DNA from: Subdoligranulum sp.
GTDB lineage: Bacteria; Bacillota; Clostridia; Oscillospirales; Ruminococcaceae
Assembly (NCBI GenBank): GCA_004555405.1
Contig: SFIE01000041.1
Span: 1-16,031, forward strand
Direction of reading: 5' to 3'
Length of the DNA stretch: 16,031 nt
Numbering within the stretch: position 1 is the stretch's first letter; every line of letters begins with the position of its first letter. The notes below the pieces were generated by a model. It saw only the letters and a program-made list of their open reading frames with translations, made no database searches and was not told where the DNA came from. The position numbers and the translations under genes are program-made. Shown piece by piece: positions 6,328 through 13,559 of this stretch.

Positions 6328-8985
6328 TTAGTTCATGTGAGCGCGAATGATCTCGGGGGCAGCCTTCAGGGCCTCGTCGATCTTGGTGTCATCCTTCATG
6401 CTGCCCATGGCAAAGTCGGGCTTGCCGCCGCCGTTGCCGCCTGCCAGTGCAGCGATCTCTTTTACCAGCACACCGGCCTTGATGCCGGTTTTCAGGGCAT
6501 TGGCACCCACCGTTACAGCCAGCGAGATCTTATCGCCGCTGGTGCCCACCAGCACAGCCACCACATCGGGGGTCTTGTCACGCAGGCGGTCACACATGGT
6601 GCGCAGGGCGTTGGCATCGGTGCCGCTGAGCATGGCCGAGATCACCTTTACGCCGTTCAGATCCACAGCGTTTTCAAACAGGCCGGAGGTGCGGGCAGCC
6701 GCCACCTTATCCTTCATATCCTGCAGCTCGCGTGCCAGATTTTTGTTTTCTTCTGCCAAAGCAGCAGCGCGGGCGGGCACATCCTTCAGGTTGTTTGCTT
6801 TCACAGCCTCGGCGGTTTCGGCCAGAGCCTTGTTGCGCTCGTCCAGCAGGCGCAGCACGCCGTAACCGGCAGTGGCTTCTACGCGGCGCACACCGGCAGC
6901 CACACTGCCCTCGCTCAAGATCTTAAAACAGCCCAACTGTGCGGTGTTCTTCACATGGGTGCCGCCGCAGAACTCGGTGCTCCAGCCCTGCACATCCACC
7001 ACGCGCACCACATCGCCGTACTTTTCGCCAAACAGTGCCATTGCGCCCAGCTTCTTGGCTTCCTCGATGGGCATTTCCTTGACATCCACATCCAAAGCCT
7101 CAAAGATCTTGTCGTTTACGATCTTTTCCACCTTGGCAATTTCTTCTGCGGTCATTGCGCTGAAGTGAGTAAAGTCAAAACGGGTGATCTCGGCATCCTG
7201 ATAAGAGCCTGCCTGATGCACGTGCTTGCCCAGCACATCGCGCAAAGCGCGCTGCAGCAGATGGGTTGCCGTGTGGTTGCGGGCAATGTTCATGCGGCGC
7301 TCTTTATCCACACTCAGCTGTGCGGTGTCGCCCACCTTGATCGTGCCGCTTTCCAGTACGCAGTTGTGTACAAAATAGCCCTTGGGCGTTTTGTTCACAT
7401 CCACCACGCGCAGGGTGGCCTCGGCCGTGGTGATCACGCCGTGGTCGGCCACCTGACCGCCCATTTCGGCATAGAAGGGAGTTTTATCCAAAATCACCAG
7501 CACGCCTGCCTTGGCACCGTCATCGGTAGCCACGGCGTCCATCAGCTCGCTGCCATCGCTCAAAGCCAGCACCTTGCCGCTGTCCTTCAGGGTGGTATAG
7601 CCGGTAAACACGGTGGGCTCGGTGTTCAGCTCGGCAAACAGGTCTGCTTCCCAGCCGGAAATGTTCTTGGCCAAACGTTCTTCGCGGGCACGCTTTTTCT
7701 GCTTATCCATTTCGCTGCGGAAGGTTTTTTCATCCACAGTGAAGCCGCGCTCGGCAGCGATCTCTTTCACAAGATCCAGGGGGAAGCCGAAGGTATCGTT
7801 CAGCTTAAATGCCTCGATGCCGCTCAGAATGCGGGTTTTGCTGCGCTCCATGCCGTCGATCAGGCTGTTGAGAATGTTCATGCCTGCATCGATGGTTTTA
7901 TAGAAGCGTGCTTCCTCGGTGCCAACGATCTTTTTAATATATTCCTCATGCTCACGCAGTTCGGGATAGCCCACCTCGCTGCTCTTGATCACGGTATCCA
8001 CCAGTTCCACCAGGAAGGGGCGGTTGATGCCCAGCATACGGCCATGGCGGGCAGCGCGGCGCAGCAAGCGGCGCAGCACATAGCCGCGGCCCTCGTTGCT
8101 GGGCAGCACGCCGTCGCTCACCATAAACACGGTGGAACGGATATGGTCGGTGATCACGCGGATGGAAATATCGTTGTGCTCATCCTCGCCGTACTTTTTG
8201 CCCGAGATCTTTTCCACATGGTGCAGCACGCTTTGCACGGTGTCGACCTCGAACAGGTTGCCCACGCCCTGCATTACGCAGGCCAGGCGCTCCAGGCCCA
8301 TGCCGGTATCAATGTTGGGCTTGGCCAGGCGTTCGTAGTGGCCCTTGCCGTCGGAATCGAACTGGCTGAACACCAGGTTCCAGATTTCCATGTAGCGGTC
8401 GCATTCGCAGCCCACATGGCAATCCGGCTTGCCGCAGCCATACTCGGGGCCACGGTCAAAATAAATTTCCGAGCAGGGGCCGCAGGGGCCGGAGCCATGC
8501 TCCCAGAAGTTATCTTCCTTGCCAAAGCGAACCATGTGGTCGGGCGCAACGCCAATCTTCTTGGTCCAGATATCGTAAGCCTCGTCGTCCTCTTCGTAAA
8601 CCGAAATGAACAGCTTATCCTTGGGAATGGCCATCCAGTCATCGGCGGTCAGAAATTCCCATGCCCAGGGGATCACTTCTTCTTTAAAGTAATCCTGAAA
8701 GCTGAAGTTGCCCAGCATTTCAAAGAAGGTGCCGTGGCGGGCAGTGATGCCCACATTCTCAATGTCAGGGGTGCGGATGCACTTCTGGCAGGTGGTCACG
8801 CGGTGGCGGGGAGGCTCTTCCTGGCCAAGGAACCACTTTTTCATGGGGGCCATGCCGCTGTTGATCAGCAGCAGGCTGGGGTCGTTTTTAGGCACCAGGG
8901 GAAAGCTGCCCAAGCGCAGGTGATCTTTCTGCTCAAAGAAGGTCAGATACTTCTCGCGAAGTTCGTTCAAACCAGTCCATTCCAT
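6328..8985 (-). CDS. alaS: Alanyl-tRNA synthetase
   Basis: Class II synthetase that charges tRNA-Ala and hydrolyses mischarged Ser/Gly-tRNA-Ala. Full-length at 885 residues. The catalytic domain shows TARHGTFFEMLGNFSFQDYFK at about 81-101 and CGPCSEIYFDRGPE near 168-181. A Cys-rich insert (CGKPDCHVGCECDR, 184-197) precedes YMEIWNLVFSQF; such inserts are common in clostridial AlaRS. The editing domain carries HTATHLLQRAL (HxxxH) and later CGGTHVKNT (CxxxH). The C-terminal DHHA1-type region ends with GGNGGGKPDFAMG. ATG start with AGAGGAG about nine bases upstream. It is preceded by a T-box leader and a near-perfect promoter, so expression should rise when uncharged tRNA-Ala accumulates. Confidence 0.98.
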   Translation of the reverse strand: MEWTGLNELREKYLTFFEQKDHLRLGSFPLVPKNDPSLLLINSGMAPMKKWFLGQEEPPRHRVTTCQKCIRTPDIENVGITARHGTFFEMLGNFSFQDYFKEEVIPWAWEFLTADDWMAIPKDKLFISVYEEDDEAYDIWTKKIGVAPDHMVRFGKEDNFWEHGSGPCGPCSEIYFDRGPEYGCGKPDCHVGCECDRYMEIWNLVFSQFDSDGKGHYERLAKPNIDTGMGLERLACVMQGVGNLFEVDTVQSVLHHVEKISGKKYGEDEHNDISIRVITDHIRSTVFMVSDGVLPSNEGRGYVLRRLLRRAARHGRMLGINRPFLVELVDTVIKSSEVGYPELREHEEYIKKIVGTEEARFYKTIDAGMNILNSLIDGMERSKTRILSGIEAFKLNDTFGFPLDLVKEIAAERGFTVDEKTFRSEMDKQKKRAREERLAKNISGWEADLFAELNTEPTVFTGYTTLKDSGKVLALSDGSELMDAVATDDGAKAGVLVILDKTPFYAEMGGQVADHGVITTAEATLRVVDVNKTPKGYFVHNCVLESGTIKVGDTAQLSVDKERRMNIARNHTATHLLQRALRDVLGKHVHQAGSYQDAEITRFDFTHFSAMTAEEIAKVEKIVNDKIFEALDVDVKEMPIEEAKKLGAMALFGEKYGDVVRVVDVQGWSTEFCGGTHVKNTAQLGCFKILSEGSVAAGVRRVEATAGYGVLRLLDERNKALAETAEAVKANNLKDVPARAAALAEENKNLARELQDMKDKVAAARTSGLFENAVDLNGVKVISAMLSGTDANALRTMCDRLRDKTPDVVAVLVGTSGDKISLAVTVGANALKTGIKAGVLVKEIAALAGGNGGGKPDFAMGSMKDDTKIDEALKAAPEIIRAHMN

Positions 8986-9053
8986 TGTTGTTTACTCCTC
9001 TAAATCAAAAAAGTTCAACGATATTTCGGCACAGCCAGGCGGCAAGGGAAAGC

Positions 9054-9092
9054 AAAAAATAAAAAGCCCCCGTCCTGCAAGGGACGAAGGCT
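9054..9092 (-). terminator. T-box regulated intrinsic terminator of alaS
   Basis: On the minus strand an 11-bp stem (9082-9092 with 9065-9075, including two G-U pairs) with a 6-base loop is followed by a long U-rich run (9054-9065). Its 5' arm shares CGTCCC (9081-9086) with the antiterminator, so the two structures are mutually exclusive. Confidence 0.93.
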
Positions 9093-9297
9093 GTAAAAGC
9101 TCCGTGGTACCACCCAAATTGCGGGCAAATCTATTTTTGCACCGCCGCTTTGCTCTGCGTTAACGCCGCAGATACGCCCGCTGCTAACGGGGGCTCCGGG
9201 GCGGCTTTGAACAGCGCTTCCAAGCCTTGCACCAACCGGCTTTTCTCTGTGTGCCGCTGCCTGTTCTTAACCCCATCATGGCCGTTTTCCATATCTA
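9054..9297 (-). promoter_or_regulatory. T-box leader (tRNA-Ala-sensing riboswitch) of alaS
   Basis: The roughly 245-base leader holds the conserved T-box sequence GGGTGGTACCACGG (minus strand, 9102-9115) which base-pairs with the free CCA end of uncharged tRNA. It is followed by the antiterminator partner CGTCCC and the terminator. Stem I features are present upstream: GATGGGG, an AAGAA stretch, AGAGA, and the distal-loop-like GGTTGGTGCAAG. The specifier is probably GCC at 9192-9194 (context GGA-GCC-CCCG), opposite the AAGAACAGG strand; this assignment is by eye and less certain than the T-box itself. Downstream control of alaS is certain in type; whether it extends to hit, apt-like, comEC, holA, rnmV and MATE is inference. 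Confidence 0.93.
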
Positions 9298-9303
9298 TTC
9301 GTT

Positions 9304-9332
9304 ATTATAAGCTTCCTAAAATTATTTGTCAA
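9304..9332 (-). promoter_or_regulatory. Consensus sigma-A promoter of the alaS leader
   Basis: On the minus strand TTGACA (9327-9332), a 17-base spacer and TATAAT (9304-9309): both hexamers are perfect. The -35 box overlaps the TGA stop of the penicillin-binding protein gene. The predicted start is near 9297, just before the T-box stem I. Confidence 0.92.
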
Positions 9333-10942
9333 TTACTTTTCAGCAAATAGATGGCGTTGCACACCTCGGCAAAAATAGCCGCGCAGCCGGTGGCGGGCTG
9401 TGTTTGCTCATCCTGCAGCACCACAACGGTATACTGTGGATTTTCCGCCGGGTAAAAGCCCGCAAACCAGTGATCCATCTTTTCGCTTTTGTCTTTTCCT
9501 TCTGTATAGCGGCCGGTTTGGGCTGTGCCGGTTTTTCCGGCGGCAGCTTCATGCTGCGGGGCGGCCTCGGCCCCGATGCCGTCGGTGATCACGCCCGCCA
9601 GCATTTTCTGCAGGCTTTGGGCGGTTTTTTCGCTCATAGCGCGGTGCCTGCGGGGCATTAGTTGCACAGGTTCCATTGCACCGTTTTTCCGGGCGATCCC
9701 TTTTACAAAGCCGGGTTCTATATACACCCCGCCGTTGGCAATGGCGTTCATCATGCCCGCCACCTGCAGCGGCGTTGCCATCAGCTGCCCCTGACCAAAG
9801 CTCAGGCTGGCCAGCTGGCCGCTGTTGTGCAGCGTATTCTGTGCGGGCAGCACCCCTGCGCTGCTTTGCCAACCGGGCGCAATGCGGGTTTTGCTGCCAA
9901 AGCCCAATGCTTCGGCCATGGTTAAAATGCTTTCGCCGCCCAGCACCCGGCCCAGCCGAATGAACAGGCAGTTGCAGCTTTGCGCCAGCCCTTTTTGCAG
10001 ATCCACCGTGCCGTGGGCAATGCTTTTTGCACACCGATACACCTGCCCGTCTATTTCCACCGCTCCCACGCACTCGGCCGAATACCAGCCAAGCCCCTGC
10101 TCCAGCGCAGCGGCGGCCAGCACCGGCTTAAACACCGAGCCCACGCTGAACTGCGCCGAAGCACGGTCGATCAGGCTTGTGTCGGCTGCCGCAATGCTGG
10201 CGGCAATGTTTTGCGGGTCATACTGCGGCACGCTTACACTGGCAAGCACCTGTGCGGTGGCACATTCCAGCACCAGAATGCACCCCCGCTGCATTCGGCT
10301 TACGGCAATGCCCTCGCACGCGCGCTGAATGGGTTCGTCCAGCGTGGTGACAACGCTTTGTCCGCTGCCCGCCGAAATTCTTTCCACCGGCTGCAGCCCA
10401 TCCACCAAGCGCCCGCGTGCGGTAACGGCACACTGCACCCGGTGCTGATCCCCCGCCCCGGCCAGCAATTCGTTATAGGCGGCCTCCAAGCCGGACACAC
10501 CGCTGCCTTCGCCGTTCAGATAGCCGATCAGATGCTCGGCCACAGGAATGCCCACCGCCCGGCGGCTCGTTTGATAGCAGCGAATGCCCGCCGGAACATT
10601 TTCCTTCGTCAGCTCTGCCAAAAACGGTGAAAGTGCATTTCGTTTTTGGTAAAGCTCGGCCTGCCCAGCGTAGGCCACATGGTCAAACAGCCTGCTGTAG
10701 CCGTTTTCTCCGGGCACACACAGTGCATAGCGTACCGGCTGCACGGGGGTAAGGGGCAAGCCGCTGCGATCCAGGATCAGCCCCCGCTCGCGCGGCATGG
10801 ATAGTGTGATCTGGATCTGCTGCTGCGCCTTGTCTGCATATTCGGCATTGGAAGCCACCCCGTACAGCTGCACCAGATCCAACAGCAGCAAAAATGCGAT
10901 CAGCCCAAAAAGCACTGCCGCCCGTTTTGTGCGCAACAGCAC
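9329..10942 (-). CDS. Class B penicillin-binding protein (peptidoglycan D,D-transpeptidase)
   Basis: Membrane-anchored transpeptidase that cross-links peptidoglycan outside the cytoplasmic membrane. 537 residues: one N-terminal membrane helix (about 7-29), a dimerisation/pedestal part with RERGLILDRSG at 51-61, and a transpeptidase domain with all three active-site motifs: SVFK at 269-272, SCN at 322-324 and KTGTAQTG at 470-477. No PASTA domain and no glycosyltransferase domain; the size is at the short end for PBP2/SpoVD relatives, so a sporulation or division role cannot be separated by sequence. The start is uncertain: the GTG at 10940-10942 has AAGGGGG only two bases away, while the TTG two codons later (10934-10936) has ideal spacing. 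It follows the gamma-glutamyltransferase gene after 65 bases and may share its transcript. Confidence 0.9.
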   Translation of the reverse strand: MLLRTKRAAVLFGLIAFLLLLDLVQLYGVASNAEYADKAQQQIQITLSMPRERGLILDRSGLPLTPVQPVRYALCVPGENGYSRLFDHVAYAGQAELYQKRNALSPFLAELTKENVPAGIRCYQTSRRAVGIPVAEHLIGYLNGEGSGVSGLEAAYNELLAGAGDQHRVQCAVTARGRLVDGLQPVERISAGSGQSVVTTLDEPIQRACEGIAVSRMQRGCILVLECATAQVLASVSVPQYDPQNIAASIAAADTSLIDRASAQFSVGSVFKPVLAAAALEQGLGWYSAECVGAVEIDGQVYRCAKSIAHGTVDLQKGLAQSCNCLFIRLGRVLGGESILTMAEALGFGSKTRIAPGWQSSAGVLPAQNTLHNSGQLASLSFGQGQLMATPLQVAGMMNAIANGGVYIEPGFVKGIARKNGAMEPVQLMPRRHRAMSEKTAQSLQKMLAGVITDGIGAEAAPQHEAAAGKTGTAQTGRYTEGKDKSEKMDHWFAGFYPAENPQYTVVVLQDEQTQPATGCAAIFAEVCNAIYLLKSN

Positions 10943-11007
10943 CGCCCCCTTCCGGCATCAGTTTGGGCCAAGGGCAAGGGCTTTATGCAGGCATTCGCCG
11001 TTTTCCA

Positions 11008-12636
11008 TCACCAAGCCGCCGCACAGCCGTCACACCGGGGCTCTGTGCCTGCGGCAAGCACGCCGTTTTCGCACCGCCAGATGATCTGCCCGCGCCCCAT
11101 ATTGATGCGGTCATCCACCATCTCCACCTCGTGCCCCATGGCGCGCAGCTGCTCGGCGATCTGTTCCCCCGCCTCACGCTCAAGCTGCAGTTTTTTGCCG
11201 CCGATCCACTGAATGCGCGGGGCATCCAGTGCCTCCTGCGGATTCATGTGATAATCCAGCGTGTTTACGATCACTTCTGTTTGTCCCTGCGGCTGCATGA
11301 ACGCCCCCATCACGCCAAACGGGCCCACCGCTTTGCCGTTTTTGAGCAAAAAACCGGGGATGATGGTGTGATAGGATTTTTTGCCGCCCTGCAAACAGTT
11401 GTCGCTGGTTTCCTCCAGCGAAAAATTCGCGCCGCGGTTTTGCAGCGAGATCCCCGTGCCCGGAACCGCTATGCCCGAGCCGAAGGTGGTATAGTTGCTT
11501 TGGATCAGCGACACCATGTTGCCCTCGCGGTCGGCGGTACACAGATAAATCGTGCCGCCGCAGTGCGGGTCACCTGCTTGGGGCTGCAATGCATGGTTTG
11601 TGATCAGCGCGCGGCGCTTTGCCAGATAAGCAGGATCCAGCAATTCGCTGACCTTGGTTTGCATATAGCGCGGGTCGGCCACATAGGTTTTGGCGTCGGC
11701 AAAAGCCAGCTTGATTGCCTCCATCACCATATGATAATGCTCGGCGCACTCGCGGTGTTGCGGCATGGCCAGCCCATTCAAAATTCCCAGCGCCATCAAC
11801 ACGGTAATGCCGTGGCCGTTGGGCGGAATTTCGCACACGGTATAGCCGCGATAATCCTGCGTGATGGGCTGCACCCACTCGGGGTGATAATTTTGAAAAT
11901 CCTGCTCGCAGAAATAGCCGCCCGTCTTTTGGGAAAACGCCACGATCTTTTTCATCAGCTCGCCGCGATAGTAGCTTTCACAGTTTGTGTCCGCCAGCGT
12001 TTGCAGCGTTTTGGCGTAGTCAGGAAAGCGGAATATCTCCCCTGCCTGGTAGGGAGAGCCATCCGGTTTCATAAAGCAGCTCCACCAGTATTCGTGGGGC
12101 GCCGCATTGTTTTTCATGGCCTGGGCAATGCGCTGACTGTCTTTTTTCCACTGGCGTGCCACATTCACGGGCACCGGATAACCATTTTGCGCATAACCAA
12201 TGGCCGGTGCAAACAGCTCGCTCAGCGGCTTTGTGCCAAAGCGCCCGTTCAGCGCCGCCCACCCCGCCGGGGCACCGGGCACCATGGTGGGCAGCCAGCC
12301 CTCTTTGGGCATGGCATCATACCCAAGCGAGCGGACGGTTTGCGCATTCAGCGCCATCGGGGCCACGCCGCTGGCATTGAGCCCATACAGCTTTTGCTCT
12401 TTTTCGATCCAAACCAGCGCAAAGCAATCGGAGCCAAGGCCGTTTCCGGTGGGCTCAAGCAATGGCATGGCCGCCGCCATGGCCACCGCTGCATCCATGG
12501 CATTGCCCCCTGCTTTCATTATATCCAAGCCGATCTGCGCCCCCAGCGGCACCGATGTGCAGGCCATGGCATTTTGTGCATAAACCACATTCCTGCGGGA
12601 AGTATAGTGATAAGTAAGTGAGTCAAACTGCGGCAT
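11008..12636 (-). CDS. Gamma-glutamyltransferase family protein, YwrD-like
   Basis: N-terminal nucleophile hydrolase of the gamma-glutamyltranspeptidase superfamily, made as a proenzyme that cuts itself into two subunits and acts on gamma-glutamyl compounds such as glutathione. 542 residues without a signal peptide, so probably cytoplasmic like the YwrD group. Visible motifs: GGNAMDAAVA at 43-52, the predicted self-cleavage site and nucleophile in CGG|TIYL (Thr362), DREGNMVSLIQSNYTTFGSG at 369-388, and GGKKSYHTIIPGFLL at 418-431 in the oxyanion region. NASGVAP at 87-93 lacks the arginine that classic GGTs use to hold the glutamyl carboxylate, so the substrate may differ. The frame is open to 12690 but the ATG at 12634-12636 has AAAGGAAA upstream and gives the usual start. 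Confidence 0.9.
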   Translation of the reverse strand: MPQFDSLTYHYTSRRNVVYAQNAMACTSVPLGAQIGLDIMKAGGNAMDAAVAMAAAMPLLEPTGNGLGSDCFALVWIEKEQKLYGLNASGVAPMALNAQTVRSLGYDAMPKEGWLPTMVPGAPAGWAALNGRFGTKPLSELFAPAIGYAQNGYPVPVNVARQWKKDSQRIAQAMKNNAAPHEYWWSCFMKPDGSPYQAGEIFRFPDYAKTLQTLADTNCESYYRGELMKKIVAFSQKTGGYFCEQDFQNYHPEWVQPITQDYRGYTVCEIPPNGHGITVLMALGILNGLAMPQHRECAEHYHMVMEAIKLAFADAKTYVADPRYMQTKVSELLDPAYLAKRRALITNHALQPQAGDPHCGGTIYLCTADREGNMVSLIQSNYTTFGSGIAVPGTGISLQNRGANFSLEETSDNCLQGGKKSYHTIIPGFLLKNGKAVGPFGVMGAFMQPQGQTEVIVNTLDYHMNPQEALDAPRIQWIGGKKLQLEREAGEQIAEQLRAMGHEVEMVDDRINMGRGQIIWRCENGVLAAGTEPRCDGCAAAW

Positions 12637-12713
12637 AGGCGTTTCCTTTCCTGCTGAACTGCTAAGCTTCCTTGCCGGGCTTTGCCGCAAGGGGCGTTCT
12701 TGTTATAAAAAAT

Positions 12714-12742
12714 AGTATAGCATAATTTTGCCCAAAAAGGGA
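12714..12742 (-). promoter_or_regulatory. Probable extended -10 promoter for the gamma-glutamyltransferase gene
   Basis: The minus strand reads TGCTATACT, an extended -10 with the hexamer at 12714-12719. The -35 position at 17-base spacing (TCCCTT) is poor. It lies about 78 bases upstream of the start codon. The rest of 12637-12818 shows no gene or other clear structure. Confidence 0.5.
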
Positions 12743-12818
12743 ACCGCCGCAGGCAGCGTTGGAAAGCAAAAAACAATGAGAGCCATCGACCGCATTCAAA
12801 AGCCTGACCGCCTTTTTC

Positions 12819-13154
12819 TTAAAACAACCCTGCAATAATATCCACACACTTATCAATGCCCAGCATCAGCATACGCCCGCAGATGCTTCTGCGCAGGGTA
12901 TAGTCCCCCGGTGCCGGCTTGATGATGCGCATATTCATCAGATACCAAACCGCCAGAATTGCCGTTGCCACCTGACCGATGACCGTGGCCACAGCCGTGC
13001 CCTTCATGCCTCAGCGGAAGCAGAAAATAAAAATGGGATCAAGAATGATGTTGATCACAGCGCCCACCAGCAGCGAGATGATACAGGGAATGGCGTATTG
13101 GCGCATAAGCTTTTCAATACGCTCTGTCCCTAAAAACTGATTTCCGGTATCCAT
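12819..13154 (-). pseudogene. Remnant of a second MATE efflux gene (internal deletion, in-frame stop, lost C-terminus)
   Basis: The fragment starts at an ATG with AAAGGAAAGGTGA upstream and reads MDTGNQFLGTERIEKLMRQY, a normal MATE N-terminus. It then jumps from TM1 (IPCIISLLVGA) straight to AVINIILDPIFIFCFR, which in the intact copy at 45-1403 lies about 145 residues further on. A TGA at 13011-13013 interrupts the frame; the same frame resumes with GMKGTAVATVIGQVATAILAVWYL and ends shortly after MLMLGI with an unrelated tail and TAA. Compared with the intact gene about 145 internal and about 200 C-terminal codons are gone. TGA replacing TGG (Trp) is a likely single-base origin of the stop. 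No functional transporter can result. The gene kept its RBS and upstream leader. Confidence 0.88.
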
Positions 13155-13172
13155 AAATTCACCTTTCCTTTC

Positions 13173-13219
13173 AAAAAAAGAAATGCGTAAGCCCACAAAA
13201 CCCGGACTTACGCATTTCT
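13173..13219 (-). terminator. Intrinsic terminator just upstream of the MATE remnant RBS
   Basis: A perfect 13-bp stem (13207-13219 with 13179-13191, AGAAATGCGTAAG and its complement) with a 15-base loop is followed on the minus strand by seven U residues (13173-13179). The RBS of the broken MATE gene begins a few bases later, so the hairpin is placed like an attenuator. Confidence 0.85.
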
Positions 13220-13252
13220 GCTACACGATTTGCTTATAAACTTGTTTTTCAT
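13208..13252 (-). other. Candidate 14-residue leader peptide ORF before the MATE remnant
   Basis: ATG at 13250-13252 opens MKNKFISKSCSRNA and stops at TAA 13208-13210, inside the 5' arm of the terminator stem at 13207-13219. A weak SD-like GGGTGA lies 11 bases upstream. This geometry suits ribosome-mediated attenuation, but so short a frame can arise by chance. Confidence 0.25.
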
Positions 13253-13277
13253 TCTGCCATATCTCACCCGATTCTAT

Positions 13278-13330
13278 AAAAAAGGCGTGCGGCGTTTCTG
13301 CAACCGGATTTACGCAAAAACGCCACACGC
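13278..13330 (-). terminator. Long terminator-type hairpin directly after a promoter
   Basis: A 17-bp stem (13314-13330 with 13285-13301, two G-U pairs on the minus-strand RNA) and 12-base loop are followed after one C by six U residues (13278-13283). The predicted transcription start of the promoter at 13340-13368 is only about three bases before the stem, so the product would be a hairpin RNA of roughly 55 nt unless read through. Confidence 0.8.
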
Positions 13331-13339
13331 TGTATGTTT

Positions 13340-13368
13340 ATTATAGCAGATGCAAGCAAAAAATACAA
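13340..13368 (-). promoter_or_regulatory. Extended -10 promoter upstream of the MATE remnant leader
   Basis: The minus strand carries TGCTATAAT (hexamer 13340-13345, perfect) with TTGTAT at 13363-13368 as a weak -35 at 17-base spacing. It lies between the groEL terminator and two terminator hairpins that precede the broken MATE gene. Confidence 0.65.
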
Positions 13369-13432
13369 ACGGTTTTTGCTTGTCTCTGCGCTTTGCGGAT
13401 GTTTTTTCCCATCGTTATCCTGCTGCACCCGC

Positions 13433-13470
13433 AAAAAAATCGGCACCTGCCTGAAAAGCAGATGCCGATT
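13433..13470 (-). terminator. Intrinsic terminator of groES-groEL
   Basis: A 13-bp stem (13458-13470 with 13438-13450, one G-U) with a 7-base loop runs into seven U residues (13433-13439) on the minus strand, about 90 bases after the groEL stop. Another small stem (13502-13519) lies between the stop and this terminator. Confidence 0.9.
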
Positions 13471-13559
13471 TGTGTTACCCTATTCTATGCCTGAAGCTTT
13501 GGCGCAAATGCTTTTGCGCACGCCAAAAATCAGTCAATTTCAAGGCTTTGCGGCGTCTC

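Noticed and set aside
4879..9003. A 1374-codon open frame on the plus strand
   Set aside because: It lies antisense to comEC, the APRT-like gene, HIT and alaS, all of which have clear families and RBSs. Its product is rich in His, Gln and Ala with no domain, as expected from a GC-rich shadow frame.
10683..10958. An ATG-started frame as the start of the penicillin-binding protein
   Set aside because: The ATG at 10956-10958 is out of frame with the transpeptidase; only the GTG or TTG starts at 10942/10936 keep the frame.
10894..12621. A 575-codon plus-strand frame antisense to the gamma-glutamyltransferase
   Set aside because: Shadow of a well-supported gene; no start signal and no known domain.
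13011..13013. TGA in the MATE remnant read as selenocysteine or tryptophan
   Set aside because: The gene also has a large internal deletion and a missing C-terminal half, and other genes use TGA as stop (comEC, gamma-glutamyltransferase, MATE), so recoding is not supported.
13264..13446. A 60-codon minus-strand frame downstream of groEL
   Set aside because: It crosses a terminator, a promoter and another terminator hairpin, and lacks an RBS.
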